This document shows, one piece after another, positions 44,820 to 53,491 of a DNA stretch of 64,000 bases. Both the position numbers and the translations under genes were made by a program. Source of the DNA: Holophagaceae bacterium (GTDB lineage: Bacteria; Acidobacteriota; Holophagae; Holophagales; Holophagaceae); the NCBI GenBank assembly GCA_016710635.1, contig JADJVL010000013.1, positions 1 to 64,000 on the forward strand, in the 5' to 3' direction. The number at the start of each line of letters is the position of its first letter. Positions within the stretch are counted from its first letter, which is position 1. The notes below the pieces were generated by a model. That model was not told the DNA's origin. It was given only the letters and a program-made list of their open reading frames with translations, and made no database searches.

Positions 44820-46331
44820 TCAGCGGAAGAGGGCGAAGTACCGCCGGAACAGGGCCGCCAGCCCGGGGCTGAGGCGCGTCTTCATGTAGGCGCCGCCCAG
44901 GCGCTTGAAGCCTTCCGCCAGCGTCGGATAGGGGTGGATGATGGCGTCGAGGGCCGCCAGCCGACCGGATGTGGCCATGAAGACGGCGGCCTCCCCGGCG
45001 AGATCCCCGGCGTGGGGGCCCACGAGGGTGAAGCCCAGAACGCGGTCCGTGCCCCGCTTCACCACGGCCTGGAGAAAGCCCGTCGCGCCCTCCACCGCGC
45101 CCCGGTCCGTATCGGCGAAGTCGATCCGGAACGCGTCCACGGCGAGGCCCCGGGCCTCCGCCTCCGCCTTCGTGAGACCGATCTGCGCCACTTCCGGATC
45201 CGTGTAGGTGCAGCGGGGCACCACGAGCTCGCCGGCCCGGCCGCGGCCGAAGAAGAAGGCATTGCGCAGCACGAGCCGCGCGTGGGCATCCGCGGCGTGG
45301 GTGAACTGGTAGCCGCCCGCCGCGTCCCCGGCGGCGTAGATGCGCGGATTCGTCGTGCGCAGGCGCGGGTCCAGCTTCAGCTTCCCGGCCTCCAGGTCGA
45401 TGCCGGCGGCGTCGAGGCCCAGGCCTTCGAGGTTCAGCGTCCGGCCCGTGGCCACCAGGAGGAGGTCGCCGCGGACTTCGCGGACTTCGCGGTCTTCGCC
45501 ATCAAGCCTGAATGCGACGACCCGCTGGCCGTCCTGGAGGCGCACCGAGGTGGCCTCGGCGCCTTCGAGCAGGTGGATGCCTTCCTCGAGGAAGGCCTGC
45601 CGCAGCAGGGCCGCGGCGTCCCCGTCCTCCCGGGGCAGCAGCCTTGGGCGCGCGAGGACCGTGACCTCGGAACCCAGGCGCCGGAAGGCCTGGGCCAGCT
45701 CGCAGCCGATGGGTCCGCCGCCCACCACCACGAGGCTGCGGGGCAGTTCCACGAGGCCGAAGATCGTTTCGTTGGTGTGGAATCCGGCCTCCTGGAGCCC
45801 GGGAAGGTCCGGCACCGTGGCCCGGCCGCCGGTGGCGACGAAGGCCTTCCGGAAGCGCAAGGAGGCACCGCCCACGGCCACCGTGTCGCGCCCGGTGAAG
45901 CGGCCCTCGCCGAGGAAGACGTCCACGCCGAGACTTCGGAAGCGTTCGGCGCTGTCCTGTGGGGCGAGGTCCGCGCGCACCTCCCGCAGGCGCGCCATGA
46001 GGGCGGGAAAGTCCACGGTGACCTCGGCGTGGACGCCGAAGCGGCCGGCGGCGCGGGCCTCGTGGGCAGCCCGGGCGGCGGCGAGGAGGGCCTTGCTGGG
46101 GACGCAGCCGGCGATGAGGCAGTCGCCCCCCAGGAGCCCCTTCTCCACCAGCGCCACCTTCGCGCCCAGCCCCGCGGCCCCCGCCGCCGCCACGAGCCCC
46201 GCGGGCCCACCGCCGAGCACCACCAGATCGTACTTCGGCTGGGGCGCGGGGTTCGTCCAGTCTTCGGGCGCCACCAGCCTGCGCAGCCGGATGTCGCTGG
46301 CATCGCCGGGCACGAGACCCGCCGCGCTCAC
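44820..46331 (-). CDS. Mercuric reductase/dihydrolipoyl dehydrogenase-like flavoprotein
   Basis: 503 aa from GTG 46331, which overlaps the upstream stop as GTGA. FAD loop LVVLGGGPAGLVAAAGAAGL, redox disulfide GGDCLIAGCVPSKALL, NAD loop LVVVGGGPIGCELAQAF, NPRIYAAGDAAGGYQFTHAA and the C-terminal HPYPTLAEGFKRLGGAY (His-Glu pair). It lacks MerA's N-terminal metal-binding domain and C-terminal Cys pair, so the substrate is probably not mercury. Fused-like grouping with TVP38/DedA proteins is common for this subfamily. Confidence 0.85.
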   Translation of the reverse strand: MSAAGLVPGDASDIRLRRLVAPEDWTNPAPQPKYDLVVLGGGPAGLVAAAGAAGLGAKVALVEKGLLGGDCLIAGCVPSKALLAAARAAHEARAAGRFGVHAEVTVDFPALMARLREVRADLAPQDSAERFRSLGVDVFLGEGRFTGRDTVAVGGASLRFRKAFVATGGRATVPDLPGLQEAGFHTNETIFGLVELPRSLVVVGGGPIGCELAQAFRRLGSEVTVLARPRLLPREDGDAAALLRQAFLEEGIHLLEGAEATSVRLQDGQRVVAFRLDGEDREVREVRGDLLLVATGRTLNLEGLGLDAAGIDLEAGKLKLDPRLRTTNPRIYAAGDAAGGYQFTHAADAHARLVLRNAFFFGRGRAGELVVPRCTYTDPEVAQIGLTKAEAEARGLAVDAFRIDFADTDRGAVEGATGFLQAVVKRGTDRVLGFTLVGPHAGDLAGEAAVFMATSGRLAALDAIIHPYPTLAEGFKRLGGAYMKTRLSPGLAALFRRYFALFR

Positions 46332-47017
46332 GGGGCCTCCGCCGAGTCGGCGAAGGATTTCGCCAACGCCTTCCGCGCCAGCAGGCCCACCCGCCAGGTC
46401 ACCGCCAGCGTCGCTCCCAGGGCGAGGAAGAGCAGCCACCGCGGCATGGCCACCTTGGCGCCCAGGCCCGCCACCGAGCCCAGGGCCGAGCCCGCGCTGA
46501 CGAAGAGGAAGGTGGCCGGGAGCATGGCCAGGAAACTGGCGAGGACATAGGGCCCCAGGGCGATGCCCGTGGTGCCAAGGGCATAGTTCAGCAGGTTGAA
46601 AGGAATGAGCGGCGACAGGCGGAGCAGGGCCACGAGCCGCCAGCCTTCCTTCGCCACGGCGCCGTCCAGGGCGGCGAGGCGGGGGCTCGCCGCCAGCTTC
46701 GCCGTCACGCTGCGCCTCAGCACCGTGCGGCCCAGCAGGAAGGCCGCCGTCGCCCCCGCCACGCTGCTGGGGCTCATGAGGAGCGTGCCCAGGACGGGCC
46801 CGTAGATGATCCCGGCGACGAGGGTCATGGGCAGGGCCGGCAGGGCCAGCACCGTCGCCAGGACGTAGATCAGGAAGAAGGCCGCCGCGCCCACCCAGCC
46901 GGCCCCCTGGACCCACAGGGCGAAGGCCTTCACCCAGGCCAGGACGGGGAGAAAGAAGCCCGCCACGAAGAGACCGGCGAGGCAACCGAGGAAGAGCAGG
47001 ACTTTGGCGCGGGACAT
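46328..47017 (-). CDS. TVP38/TMEM64 (VTT) family membrane protein
   Basis: 229 aa with about six membrane segments. AAAFFLIYVLATVLALPALP, then TLVAGIIYGPVLGTLLMSPS, ATAAFLLGRTVLRR and RLSPLIPFNLLNYALGTTGI are the VTT/DedA re-entrant signature. Family members are lipid scramblase-like or transport proteins. Coupled to the flavoprotein gene by GTGA. Its start is only 12 bp from the divergent TIGR04282 gene. Confidence 0.85.
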   Translation of the reverse strand: MSRAKVLLFLGCLAGLFVAGFFLPVLAWVKAFALWVQGAGWVGAAAFFLIYVLATVLALPALPMTLVAGIIYGPVLGTLLMSPSSVAGATAAFLLGRTVLRRSVTAKLAASPRLAALDGAVAKEGWRLVALLRLSPLIPFNLLNYALGTTGIALGPYVLASFLAMLPATFLFVSAGSALGSVAGLGAKVAMPRWLLFLALGATLAVTWRVGLLARKALAKSFADSAEAP

Positions 47018-47029
47018 GGGAGGATCTCG

Positions 47030-47680
47030 ATGATGACCGATTCCCTGCTCATCGTCTTCGCGAAGGCCCCGGCGCCAGGGCGCGTGAAGACGCGGCTGGC
47101 GGCCGAGTTCGGCGAGGACCGGGCCGCGGAAATCTATCGGGCCCTGGCGGAAGCGGCCTGGTCAACCTGCCGCACGGCCCAGGCCGCCCTGCCCTGCGCC
47201 CTCTGGCTGTATGCCGATGCGGCTGGCGCCGAGGCCGCGATGGACGCCTGGCTCCCGGGCGCGGACGCCGTCCTGCCCCAGCCCACGGGGGACCTCGGAG
47301 CACGCATCGCGGAGGCCTTCCGCCTCGGCTTCGCCGCGGGCTTCCGCCGGGTGGCCATCGTGGGCACCGATGTGCCCGGCCTCCGGATCGAACTGTTCCG
47401 CTCGGCCTTCCTCGGCTCCGCCGAAGGCCATGCCGCCCTCGGTCCCGCCGCGGATGGCGGCTTCTACCTGCTGGCCCTGGGAGCGGAGCAGACGGGGCTG
47501 TTCCGCGGCCTGCCCTGGAGCGCCCCGGACACCGGCGCGGCCCTGCGGGCGCGCGGCGTGGCGCTGGGCCTCGCCTGGACCGAGCTGGAGACCCTGCGCG
47601 ACATTGACACACCGGCGGACTGGGCCTGGTTTCGCGGAACTTCCTCAGGAGCGGCCATGGCTGCAAGACTCGGAGCATGA
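47030..47680 (+). CDS. TIGR04282-family transferase (DUF2064, arsenosugar-associated type)
   Basis: 216 aa. LIVFAKAPAPGRVKTRLAAE at the N-terminus is diagnostic of the rSAM/selenodomain-associated transferase 1 (CofC-like nucleotidyltransferase) family. GDLGARIAEAFRLGF, VAIVGTDVPGLR, LGPAADGGFYLLAL and LRDIDTPADW follow. GGAGG lies ahead of the ATGATG start. Its stop overlaps the antiporter's ATG by 4 bp. Confidence 0.87.
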   Translation: MMTDSLLIVFAKAPAPGRVKTRLAAEFGEDRAAEIYRALAEAAWSTCRTAQAALPCALWLYADAAGAEAAMDAWLPGADAVLPQPTGDLGARIAEAFRLGFAAGFRRVAIVGTDVPGLRIELFRSAFLGSAEGHAALGPAADGGFYLLALGAEQTGLFRGLPWSAPDTGAALRARGVALGLAWTELETLRDIDTPADWAWFRGTSSGAAMAARLGA

Positions 47681-48924
47681 CCGCCGCGCTTCTCATGTCC
47701 GATCCCCTGGGCGCGACCCTGGGCCTTCTGGCCCTGATGTGGCTCGCCGCCAAGCTGGGGGGCGAAGCGGCCCTCCGCCTGAAACTGCCACCGGTGGCCG
47801 GCGAGCTGGGCATGGGCCTCGCTTTAGCGGCCCTTGGCCGGGTCTTCCCCGCCCTGCCGGACGTGACGAAGTCCCCCGCCGCGGAACTGCTGGCCTACCT
47901 GGGCGTGGTGGTGCTCATGTTCGCCGTGGGCCTCGAAAGCACCGTGGCCCAGATGCTGAAGGTGGGCGCCGCCAGCTTCCGCGTGGCGGTGGTGGGCGTG
48001 GTGGCGCCCATGGCGGTGGGCCTCCTGGGCGCCTGGCTGCTGCTCCCCGCGGGCACGCCCTTCGCCGTGGACCTCTTCATCGGCGCCTGCCTCTGCGCCA
48101 CCAGCATCGGCATCAGCGCCTCCGTACTGAAGGGTGCCGGCGCGGCGAAGTCCCCGGAGGGCCGCATCATCGTCGGCGCCGCGGTCCTCGATGACATCCT
48201 GGGCCTCCTCGTGCTCGTCCTGGTGTCGGGCCTGGTGGCCGCCGGTGGCACTGGCGCCGGCCTGCCCTTCCGGGAACTTGCGAAGACCTTCGGCCTCGCC
48301 CTGGGCTTCCTCGCCCTCGCCCTGACCCTCGGCCGCTTCGCCACGCCCCACCTCTTCGCCCTGGCCAACCGGCTCCGTAGCGAGCAGGTGCTCCTGCCCA
48401 TCGGCCTCGGCTTCGCCTTCCTGCTGGCCTACCTGGGCAACCTGGCGGGACTGGCCACCATCGTCGGCGCCTACGCCGCCGGCCTGATCCTCGAGCCCGC
48501 CCACATCAAAGACCTGGAAGCCCGTGAACTCCACAGCCTGGAGGAGCTGGTGCATCCCCTCGTGGTCACCCTCGCGCCACTGTTCTTCCTGCTCATGGGC
48601 GCGAAGGTGGATCCCGTGGCCCTCATGCAACCGCGTACCCTGCTGCTGGGCGCCGTCCTCGCGATTCTGGGCGTTGCCGGCAAGCTGGTCTCTGGCTGGG
48701 CCGCCGGACGCGGGTTGCGCGCCGCCGTCATCGGCTGGGGCATGGTGCCCCGGGGTGAAGTGGGACTCATCTTCGTGGCCACCGGCAGCGCGCTGACCCT
48801 GAACGGCGCGCCCCTCCTGAGTGCCGAGGTCCAGGCCGGCGTGGTGGCGGCGCTGCTGCTCACGACCCTCGCGGGGCCCGTGGGGCTGGGGTGGGTGCTC
48901 AGGCGTCGTGCGGCCGGACCTTAA
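47677..48924 (+). CDS. CPA2-type cation:proton antiporter
   Basis: 415 aa with 12 to 13 predicted membrane helices. LAYLGVVVLMFAVGLESTVA, GACLCATSIGISASVLKGAG and AAVLDDILGLLVLVLVSGLV (Asp-Asp ion site), then GWGMVPRGEVGLIFVATGSA near the C-terminus are the Na+/H+ exchanger PF00999 pattern. No C-terminal RCK/TrkA domain. Coupled by ATGA to the transferase gene. Confidence 0.9.
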   Translation: MTAALLMSDPLGATLGLLALMWLAAKLGGEAALRLKLPPVAGELGMGLALAALGRVFPALPDVTKSPAAELLAYLGVVVLMFAVGLESTVAQMLKVGAASFRVAVVGVVAPMAVGLLGAWLLLPAGTPFAVDLFIGACLCATSIGISASVLKGAGAAKSPEGRIIVGAAVLDDILGLLVLVLVSGLVAAGGTGAGLPFRELAKTFGLALGFLALALTLGRFATPHLFALANRLRSEQVLLPIGLGFAFLLAYLGNLAGLATIVGAYAAGLILEPAHIKDLEARELHSLEELVHPLVVTLAPLFFLLMGAKVDPVALMQPRTLLLGAVLAILGVAGKLVSGWAAGRGLRAAVIGWGMVPRGEVGLIFVATGSALTLNGAPLLSAEVQAGVVAALLLTTLAGPVGLGWVLRRRAAGP

Positions 48925-50897
48925 TTGCCTCCAGCGTCGGCATAGCGGGCCTTGAAGCCTTCCCAGCGCACGCGCTGCGCTTCCAGAAAGAGCTTGAAGA
49001 CCGGCCTGGCGCGGAGGGGATCAAGCCGCGGATCCCTCTGGATGAGCGGGTAGCAGGGCAGCCCCTCTTCGGTGGCGATGCGGAGAAGGCGCAGGGCCTC
49101 GGCCTCGTCCCCGAGAGCCGCGTAGGCGCAGGCCAAGTGATAGGCCGCGTGGTGGAAATGGGCCCGGCCCTGGCCCGCGGCCTCGGCCTTCTGCGCCAAC
49201 GCCCGGGCTTCGGCGCCTCGGCCCTGGCGCGCCAGAAGGAATGACTGGACGGCCTGCAGGTCGGACTCGAAGGTCCTGGATCCCGCCGGGCCGAACTCCT
49301 TCAGGGTCTGGGCGAGCGCCTGGGCCTCAACAGCCTTGCCCATGCGCTCCAGCACCGCCGGCAGTTCCCACTGCCCGACGGGAACCAGGGTCAGGTAGAT
49401 GGCCCTGGCGCCTTCCAGATCCAGGTTCATCCATTTCACACGGGCCAGCCTGTACTGGGTTCCAAATCCCATTTTTCCCGCATACCGGGAGGTCGAATAG
49501 ATCCTCGTGGCCTCGTCCAGGAGGCCAACATGTTCGCAAATGGTGCCGAGGATGAAGCGGGTCTTTTCATTCCCGGGGTCCAGGCGGCTGGCCCGGGCCA
49601 GGTCCACCAGAGCCTCCTCCATGTGGTAGCCCGCATCGTGGGTGAAGGCCAGGCGGCCCCTCAGCTCGAGCGCCTTGGGATCATCCGGATGCACCTGCAG
49701 CACGCGCTGGATGTGCTCGTAGGCGAGGGGCGCGACGGCGCTTTTCTCGCCTTCGCGGTTGAAAACCCATTCGACCAGGTGTTCCGCCAGGCCCAACCGC
49801 GCCTCCAGAAGGCCCGGATCCGCCGTCAAGGCCTCCTGGTAGGCCTGCACAATCGGATCCTGGCCAGGCGTCGAGACGGTGGCCTTGTTCCAGTCAAGGC
49901 GTGAAGCCATGTACTCCGCCCGCTGCAGGGCCGCCCACCCGGGCGACCTGGAGGCTGTGGATGCGGGCACGGCGGGAGGACGGCGCGACAGCCACAGCCC
50001 TCCGAGGCCCAGCACCGCCAATCCGGCGGCCACTGCGGACCCGAGCCAGCGGCGGCTGCGTTCCAGCACCGGAGCAGCCAGCCTCACCGTCGGGTCGTCG
50101 AGGACCGCGGCGCTGGCTGGACGCAGTTCCGGATCCTTCGCCAGGCAGGCCTGCAGCACCGGCGCGGCCCACGGTGAAAGCGGCGCGTCCCGGAGCGGAT
50201 CATCGTTCAGGATCGCCGCGAGGATCTCGGCGGGCGTGCCCCGGCGGAAGGCCGCCCGGCCCGTCAGCATTTCGAAGAGGACCAGCCCCAGGGCGTGGAC
50301 GTCCGAGCGGCGGGTGGCGGACTCCCCCCGGGCCTGCTCCGGCGACAGGTAGGTGAGGGTCCCGAGGATGGCGCCCGTGCCCGTCTGGAGGGCGACGGTG
50401 GCGTCGTGTTCCAGGACATCGAGGCGCTTCGCGAGGCCGAAGTCCAGGATCTTGAGCTCCCCGTCCCGGGTGATGAAGAGGTTCTCAGGCTTCAGATCGC
50501 GGTGGATGAGGCCCTGGGCGTGGGCCGCGGCCATGGCGCGCACGGCCTTCAGCCACAGGGCGCGCGCCTCCTCTTCCGGGATCGGACCGCGATGGATCTT
50601 CTCCCGGAGCGTCTCGCCTTCCAGGCGCTCCATGACGATGTACGGGGCCGAGTCCTCCCACAGGATGTCGTGGATGGCCACGATGCCGGGATGCTTCAGG
50701 CCCGCGGCGAGACGCGCCTCGGACAGAAAGCGCGCCCGCCACTCCGGGTCCTCCGAGCCGGCACCCGACATGCGCTTGAGGGCGACTTCCCGGCCCAGGC
50801 GCGGATCCCAGGCCAGGTAGACCTCGCCCATGCCGCCGGCCCCGAGGAGGCCGCGCACCTCGTAGGGTCCGATCCTGCTGCCTGGGGAGAGGGACAT
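48921..50897 (-). CDS. Eukaryote-like Ser/Thr protein kinase with TPR region
   Basis: 658 aa from ATG 50897. Kinase domain (about 10-265): GLLGAGGMGEVYLAWD, Lys in VALKRMS, LIHRDLKPENLF, LDFGLAKRL, TLTYLSPEQARGE. One membrane helix (WLGSAVAAGLAVLGLGGLWL, about 285-305) follows. The extracytoplasmic half holds TPR-like repeats (ALELRGRLAFTHDAGYHMEE, LACAYAALGDEAEALRLL). This is the PknB-type sensor layout common in Acidobacteriota and Myxococcota. Convergent with, and overlapping 4 bp of, the antiporter gene. Confidence 0.9.
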   Translation of the reverse strand: MSLSPGSRIGPYEVRGLLGAGGMGEVYLAWDPRLGREVALKRMSGAGSEDPEWRARFLSEARLAAGLKHPGIVAIHDILWEDSAPYIVMERLEGETLREKIHRGPIPEEEARALWLKAVRAMAAAHAQGLIHRDLKPENLFITRDGELKILDFGLAKRLDVLEHDATVALQTGTGAILGTLTYLSPEQARGESATRRSDVHALGLVLFEMLTGRAAFRRGTPAEILAAILNDDPLRDAPLSPWAAPVLQACLAKDPELRPASAAVLDDPTVRLAAPVLERSRRWLGSAVAAGLAVLGLGGLWLSRRPPAVPASTASRSPGWAALQRAEYMASRLDWNKATVSTPGQDPIVQAYQEALTADPGLLEARLGLAEHLVEWVFNREGEKSAVAPLAYEHIQRVLQVHPDDPKALELRGRLAFTHDAGYHMEEALVDLARASRLDPGNEKTRFILGTICEHVGLLDEATRIYSTSRYAGKMGFGTQYRLARVKWMNLDLEGARAIYLTLVPVGQWELPAVLERMGKAVEAQALAQTLKEFGPAGSRTFESDLQAVQSFLLARQGRGAEARALAQKAEAAGQGRAHFHHAAYHLACAYAALGDEAEALRLLRIATEEGLPCYPLIQRDPRLDPLRARPVFKLFLEAQRVRWEGFKARYADAGGN

Positions 50898-50947
50898 GTC
50901 CGAGGATTGTAGGCGCCCGCCCGGGAATGGCCAGTCAGCAGTGGGGC

Positions 50948-51673
50948 CTAGCGCGGCAGTTCGAGGATCAGGTCCTGGGCGAGGCGGGCCTTCACCCCGA
51001 AGACCTCCAGCAGCACCTCCGGCGTCAGCACCTCGTCCGGCGGCCCCTGGGCCACGCAGGCGCCCTTGTGCAGCACCAGCACCCGGTCGAAGCAGTGGGC
51101 GGCGCGGAGGTCGTGGAGGCTCATGAGCACGGTGGCGCCCTGCGCCTTCAGGCCGTTGGCGAGTTCCAGGACCTCGAGGCCGTGGCGCACGTCCAGGTGG
51201 GAGGTGGGCTCGTCCCACAGCTGGATGGGCGCGCCGGTGGCGAGGGCCCGGGCCAGGAAGACCCGGCGCCGCTCTCCGCCGGAGAGCCGCGTCACCGGCC
51301 GGTCCGAGAGATCGGTCAGATCGAACGCGGCCAGGGCCTCCTCGATTCCATGCCCGTCCTCGCCGTGTCCAGCCTCCCTGTGGGCGTAGCGGCCCTGGGC
51401 CACCACCTCGCGCACGGGGAAGCCGAAGTCCGCGTGGCTCTCCTGGCCCACCCACGCCAGGATCCGCGCCCGGTCCAGGAAGGGGATGCGCCGGAGCTCC
51501 TCGCCGCGCCAGCGGATCTCGCCCTCCGCCGGCAGCAGCCCCGCCAGGGCCTGGAGCAGGGTGGACTTGCCGGCGCCGTTGGGCCCCAGCACCGCCGCCA
51601 GACAGCCCGCGGGCAGCTCCAGGGACACGTCCCGCAGGCGCCCTTCCACGCGGAGACCGGACGCGGCGATCAC
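50948..51673 (-). CDS. btuD: Vitamin B12 ABC importer ATPase
   Basis: 241 aa from GTG 51673, overlapping the permease stop (GTGA). Walker A LGPNGAGKSTLLQALAG, Q-loop ILAWVGQESHADFGF, signature RLSGGERRRVFLARAL, Walker B IQLWDEPTSHLD, and H-loop MSLHDLRAAH. FecE/BtuD type. Substrate taken as cobalamin from the riboswitch at the head of the operon. Confidence 0.88.
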   Translation of the reverse strand: MIAASGLRVEGRLRDVSLELPAGCLAAVLGPNGAGKSTLLQALAGLLPAEGEIRWRGEELRRIPFLDRARILAWVGQESHADFGFPVREVVAQGRYAHREAGHGEDGHGIEEALAAFDLTDLSDRPVTRLSGGERRRVFLARALATGAPIQLWDEPTSHLDVRHGLEVLELANGLKAQGATVLMSLHDLRAAHCFDRVLVLHKGACVAQGPPDEVLTPEVLLEVFGVKARLAQDLILELPR

Positions 51674-52647
51674 GGGCGGCCTCCCCGCCGCAGCATCCAG
51701 AGGAAGAAGGGGCCGCCCGCCAGGGCCGTGACCACGCCGAGGCGGAGCTGGCCCGGCAGGGTGCGGACGAGGAGGTCGCACAGGAGGACGAAGGCTGCGC
51801 CGCCGAGCATGGAGAGGGGCAGCAGGCGCCGGTGGTCCGGGCCGAAGGCGAGGCGCAGGAGGTGGGGGACGATGAGGCCGACGAAGCCCACGACGCCGCC
51901 CACCGCCGTCGCCAGGGCCGTGAGGAGGGTGGAGAGGATGATGAGCTCCCAGCGCAGGCGTTTCACGTTCACGCCGAGGCTCTGCGCCCCCAGCTCCCCC
52001 ATGGCGAGGAGGTTGAGGGCCCGGGCCGACGGCAGCACCAGCAGGCAGGCGAGGAGCACCCCGGGCAGGCTGATGGCCACGTGCTCCCAGGTGCGGCTTT
52101 CCAGACCGCCCATGAGCCAGAAGAGGATCTGGCCGCCGACCTCGAAGTGGCCCGCCTTCAGGGTGAGGACGAAGCTGGTGGCGGCGCCGAAAAGGGCGTT
52201 CATGGCGACCCCCGCCAGCAGGAGGTGCTCGGTGCTGGCCCCCTCCCGGGCGATGGCGAGGACCGCCAGGGTCGCGAGGAAGGCGCCGGCGATGCTGGCC
52301 AGCGGGAGGGACCACATGGACAGGGAGGCCCATCCGAAGGCGAAGGCGATCACCGCCCCGAGGGCCCCGCCGCTGCTCACCCCCAGGAGCCCGGGGCTCG
52401 CCAGGGGATTGCGGAAGAAGGACTGCATGAGGACGCCGGAAGCGGCCAGGGCCGCCCCCACCGCCATGGCCACCAGGGCTCGCGGCAGACGGAAGTCCAG
52501 CAGGATGGTGCGGGTCATCGCATCCCCGCCACCGGCGAGAACCCGCAGGATCTCACCGGGCGCGAGGTGCACCTCCCCCAGGGCCAGGGAGGCGAGCAGG
52601 GCCAGGGCCAGGAGGGCCACCAGGAGGAGGACGGCGCGGAGGCTCAC
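51670..52647 (-). CDS. btuC: Vitamin B12 ABC importer permease
   Basis: 325-aa FecCD/BtuC permease with about ten membrane segments. DFRLPRALVAMAVGAALAAS and GVLMQSFFRNPLASPGLLGV are the family hallmark; ALATAVGGVVGFVGLIVPHL with LRLAFGPDHRRLLPLSMLGG is the ATPase-coupling region. Follows btuF by 7 bp. Confidence 0.9.
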   Translation of the reverse strand: MSLRAVLLLVALLALALLASLALGEVHLAPGEILRVLAGGGDAMTRTILLDFRLPRALVAMAVGAALAASGVLMQSFFRNPLASPGLLGVSSGGALGAVIAFAFGWASLSMWSLPLASIAGAFLATLAVLAIAREGASTEHLLLAGVAMNALFGAATSFVLTLKAGHFEVGGQILFWLMGGLESRTWEHVAISLPGVLLACLLVLPSARALNLLAMGELGAQSLGVNVKRLRWELIILSTLLTALATAVGGVVGFVGLIVPHLLRLAFGPDHRRLLPLSMLGGAAFVLLCDLLVRTLPGQLRLGVVTALAGGPFFLWMLRRGGRP

Positions 52648-52654
52648 GGGCGGC

Positions 52655-53482
52655 TCACCGGAAGCGCTCCGGATGCAGGGCCTTCGCCAGCTGCTCGTAG
52701 GCGTCGAGGCGCCCCTGGGAGATGGAGGACATGGCGGGACCGTTGATGCGCGCGAAGCGCCGGGCCTTGGTCGCCGCCAGGAACTTGTAGGGTGGAAGGC
52801 CCTCGATCCGCGCGGCGATGTCGCCCCGCTCGTCGTCGCTGATCACCAGGGCGTCGATGCGCCACCCGAGCATGGCTTCCGCGGGGGTTGGCGCGTGACC
52901 CTGGAGTCCCGCCTCTGCGGCCACATTCACCGCCCCCGCGTGGCGGCACACGTCGTCGAAAGTGGTGTCGAGGCCCGCCAGGAAGCCGTAGGTGCTGGGG
53001 GCGATGACCCGCACCGGCGGCGCCCCCGCGAGGCGGGCCTGGAGGGCCGCGACCCGGGCCCGCCAGGCGGCCACCACCGTTTCCGCCCGCGCCGCGTGGC
53101 CCAGGGCCGCGCCGATGCGGCGGGCGTTGGCGCAGAGGTCCTCGAAGGTGTCGAAGCGCTCCAGGGCCACCACCGTCACGCCGCTGCGCTGAAGCAGGGC
53201 GCGGGTCTCGGCGCGGGTGTAGCTCGCCACGAGCACCAGGTCGGGCCGGTGCTTCAGCACGCTCTCCGCATCGCTGTCCCGGAGCCTGGGATAGGGCGCG
53301 GCCTCCTTCACGACGGGGCTGAACTTGGGATCCGCGGCGAGGTGGCTGAGGGCGGCGATCTGCCCCGGATCCGCGAGGGCCAGGAGCAGTTCGTCCGTGC
53401 CGAGGGTCTGGCTCACGACGCGCTTGGGCGCCCCGGCGAAGGCCGCCAGGGAAGCGAAGAGGCAGAGCAGGACGCGGAGCAT
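52655..53482 (-). CDS. btuF: Periplasmic cobalamin-binding protein BtuF-like
   Basis: 275 aa with a signal peptide (RVLLCLFASLAAFAGA). RVVSQTLGTDELLLALADPG, HRPDLVLVASYTRAETRALL and a two-lobe arrangement with a linking helix match class III binding proteins. Delivers substrate to BtuCD. 9 bp downstream of the btuB stop. Confidence 0.82.
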   Translation of the reverse strand: MLRVLLCLFASLAAFAGAPKRVVSQTLGTDELLLALADPGQIAALSHLAADPKFSPVVKEAAPYPRLRDSDAESVLKHRPDLVLVASYTRAETRALLQRSGVTVVALERFDTFEDLCANARRIGAALGHAARAETVVAAWRARVAALQARLAGAPPVRVIAPSTYGFLAGLDTTFDDVCRHAGAVNVAAEAGLQGHAPTPAEAMLGWRIDALVISDDERGDIAARIEGLPPYKFLAATKARRFARINGPAMSSISQGRLDAYEQLAKALHPERFR

Positions 53483-53491
53483 GGCGGGACC

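Noticed and set aside
44820..46331. True mercuric reductase (merA)
   Set aside because: It lacks the N-terminal GMTCxxC domain and C-terminal Cys pair, and no merR/merT/merP is nearby.
48921..51455. N-terminal extension of the Ser/Thr kinase to 51455
   Set aside because: The extra 186 residues are the shadow of btuD and have no domain; MSLSPGSRIGPYEVRG at 50897 is the typical kinase start.
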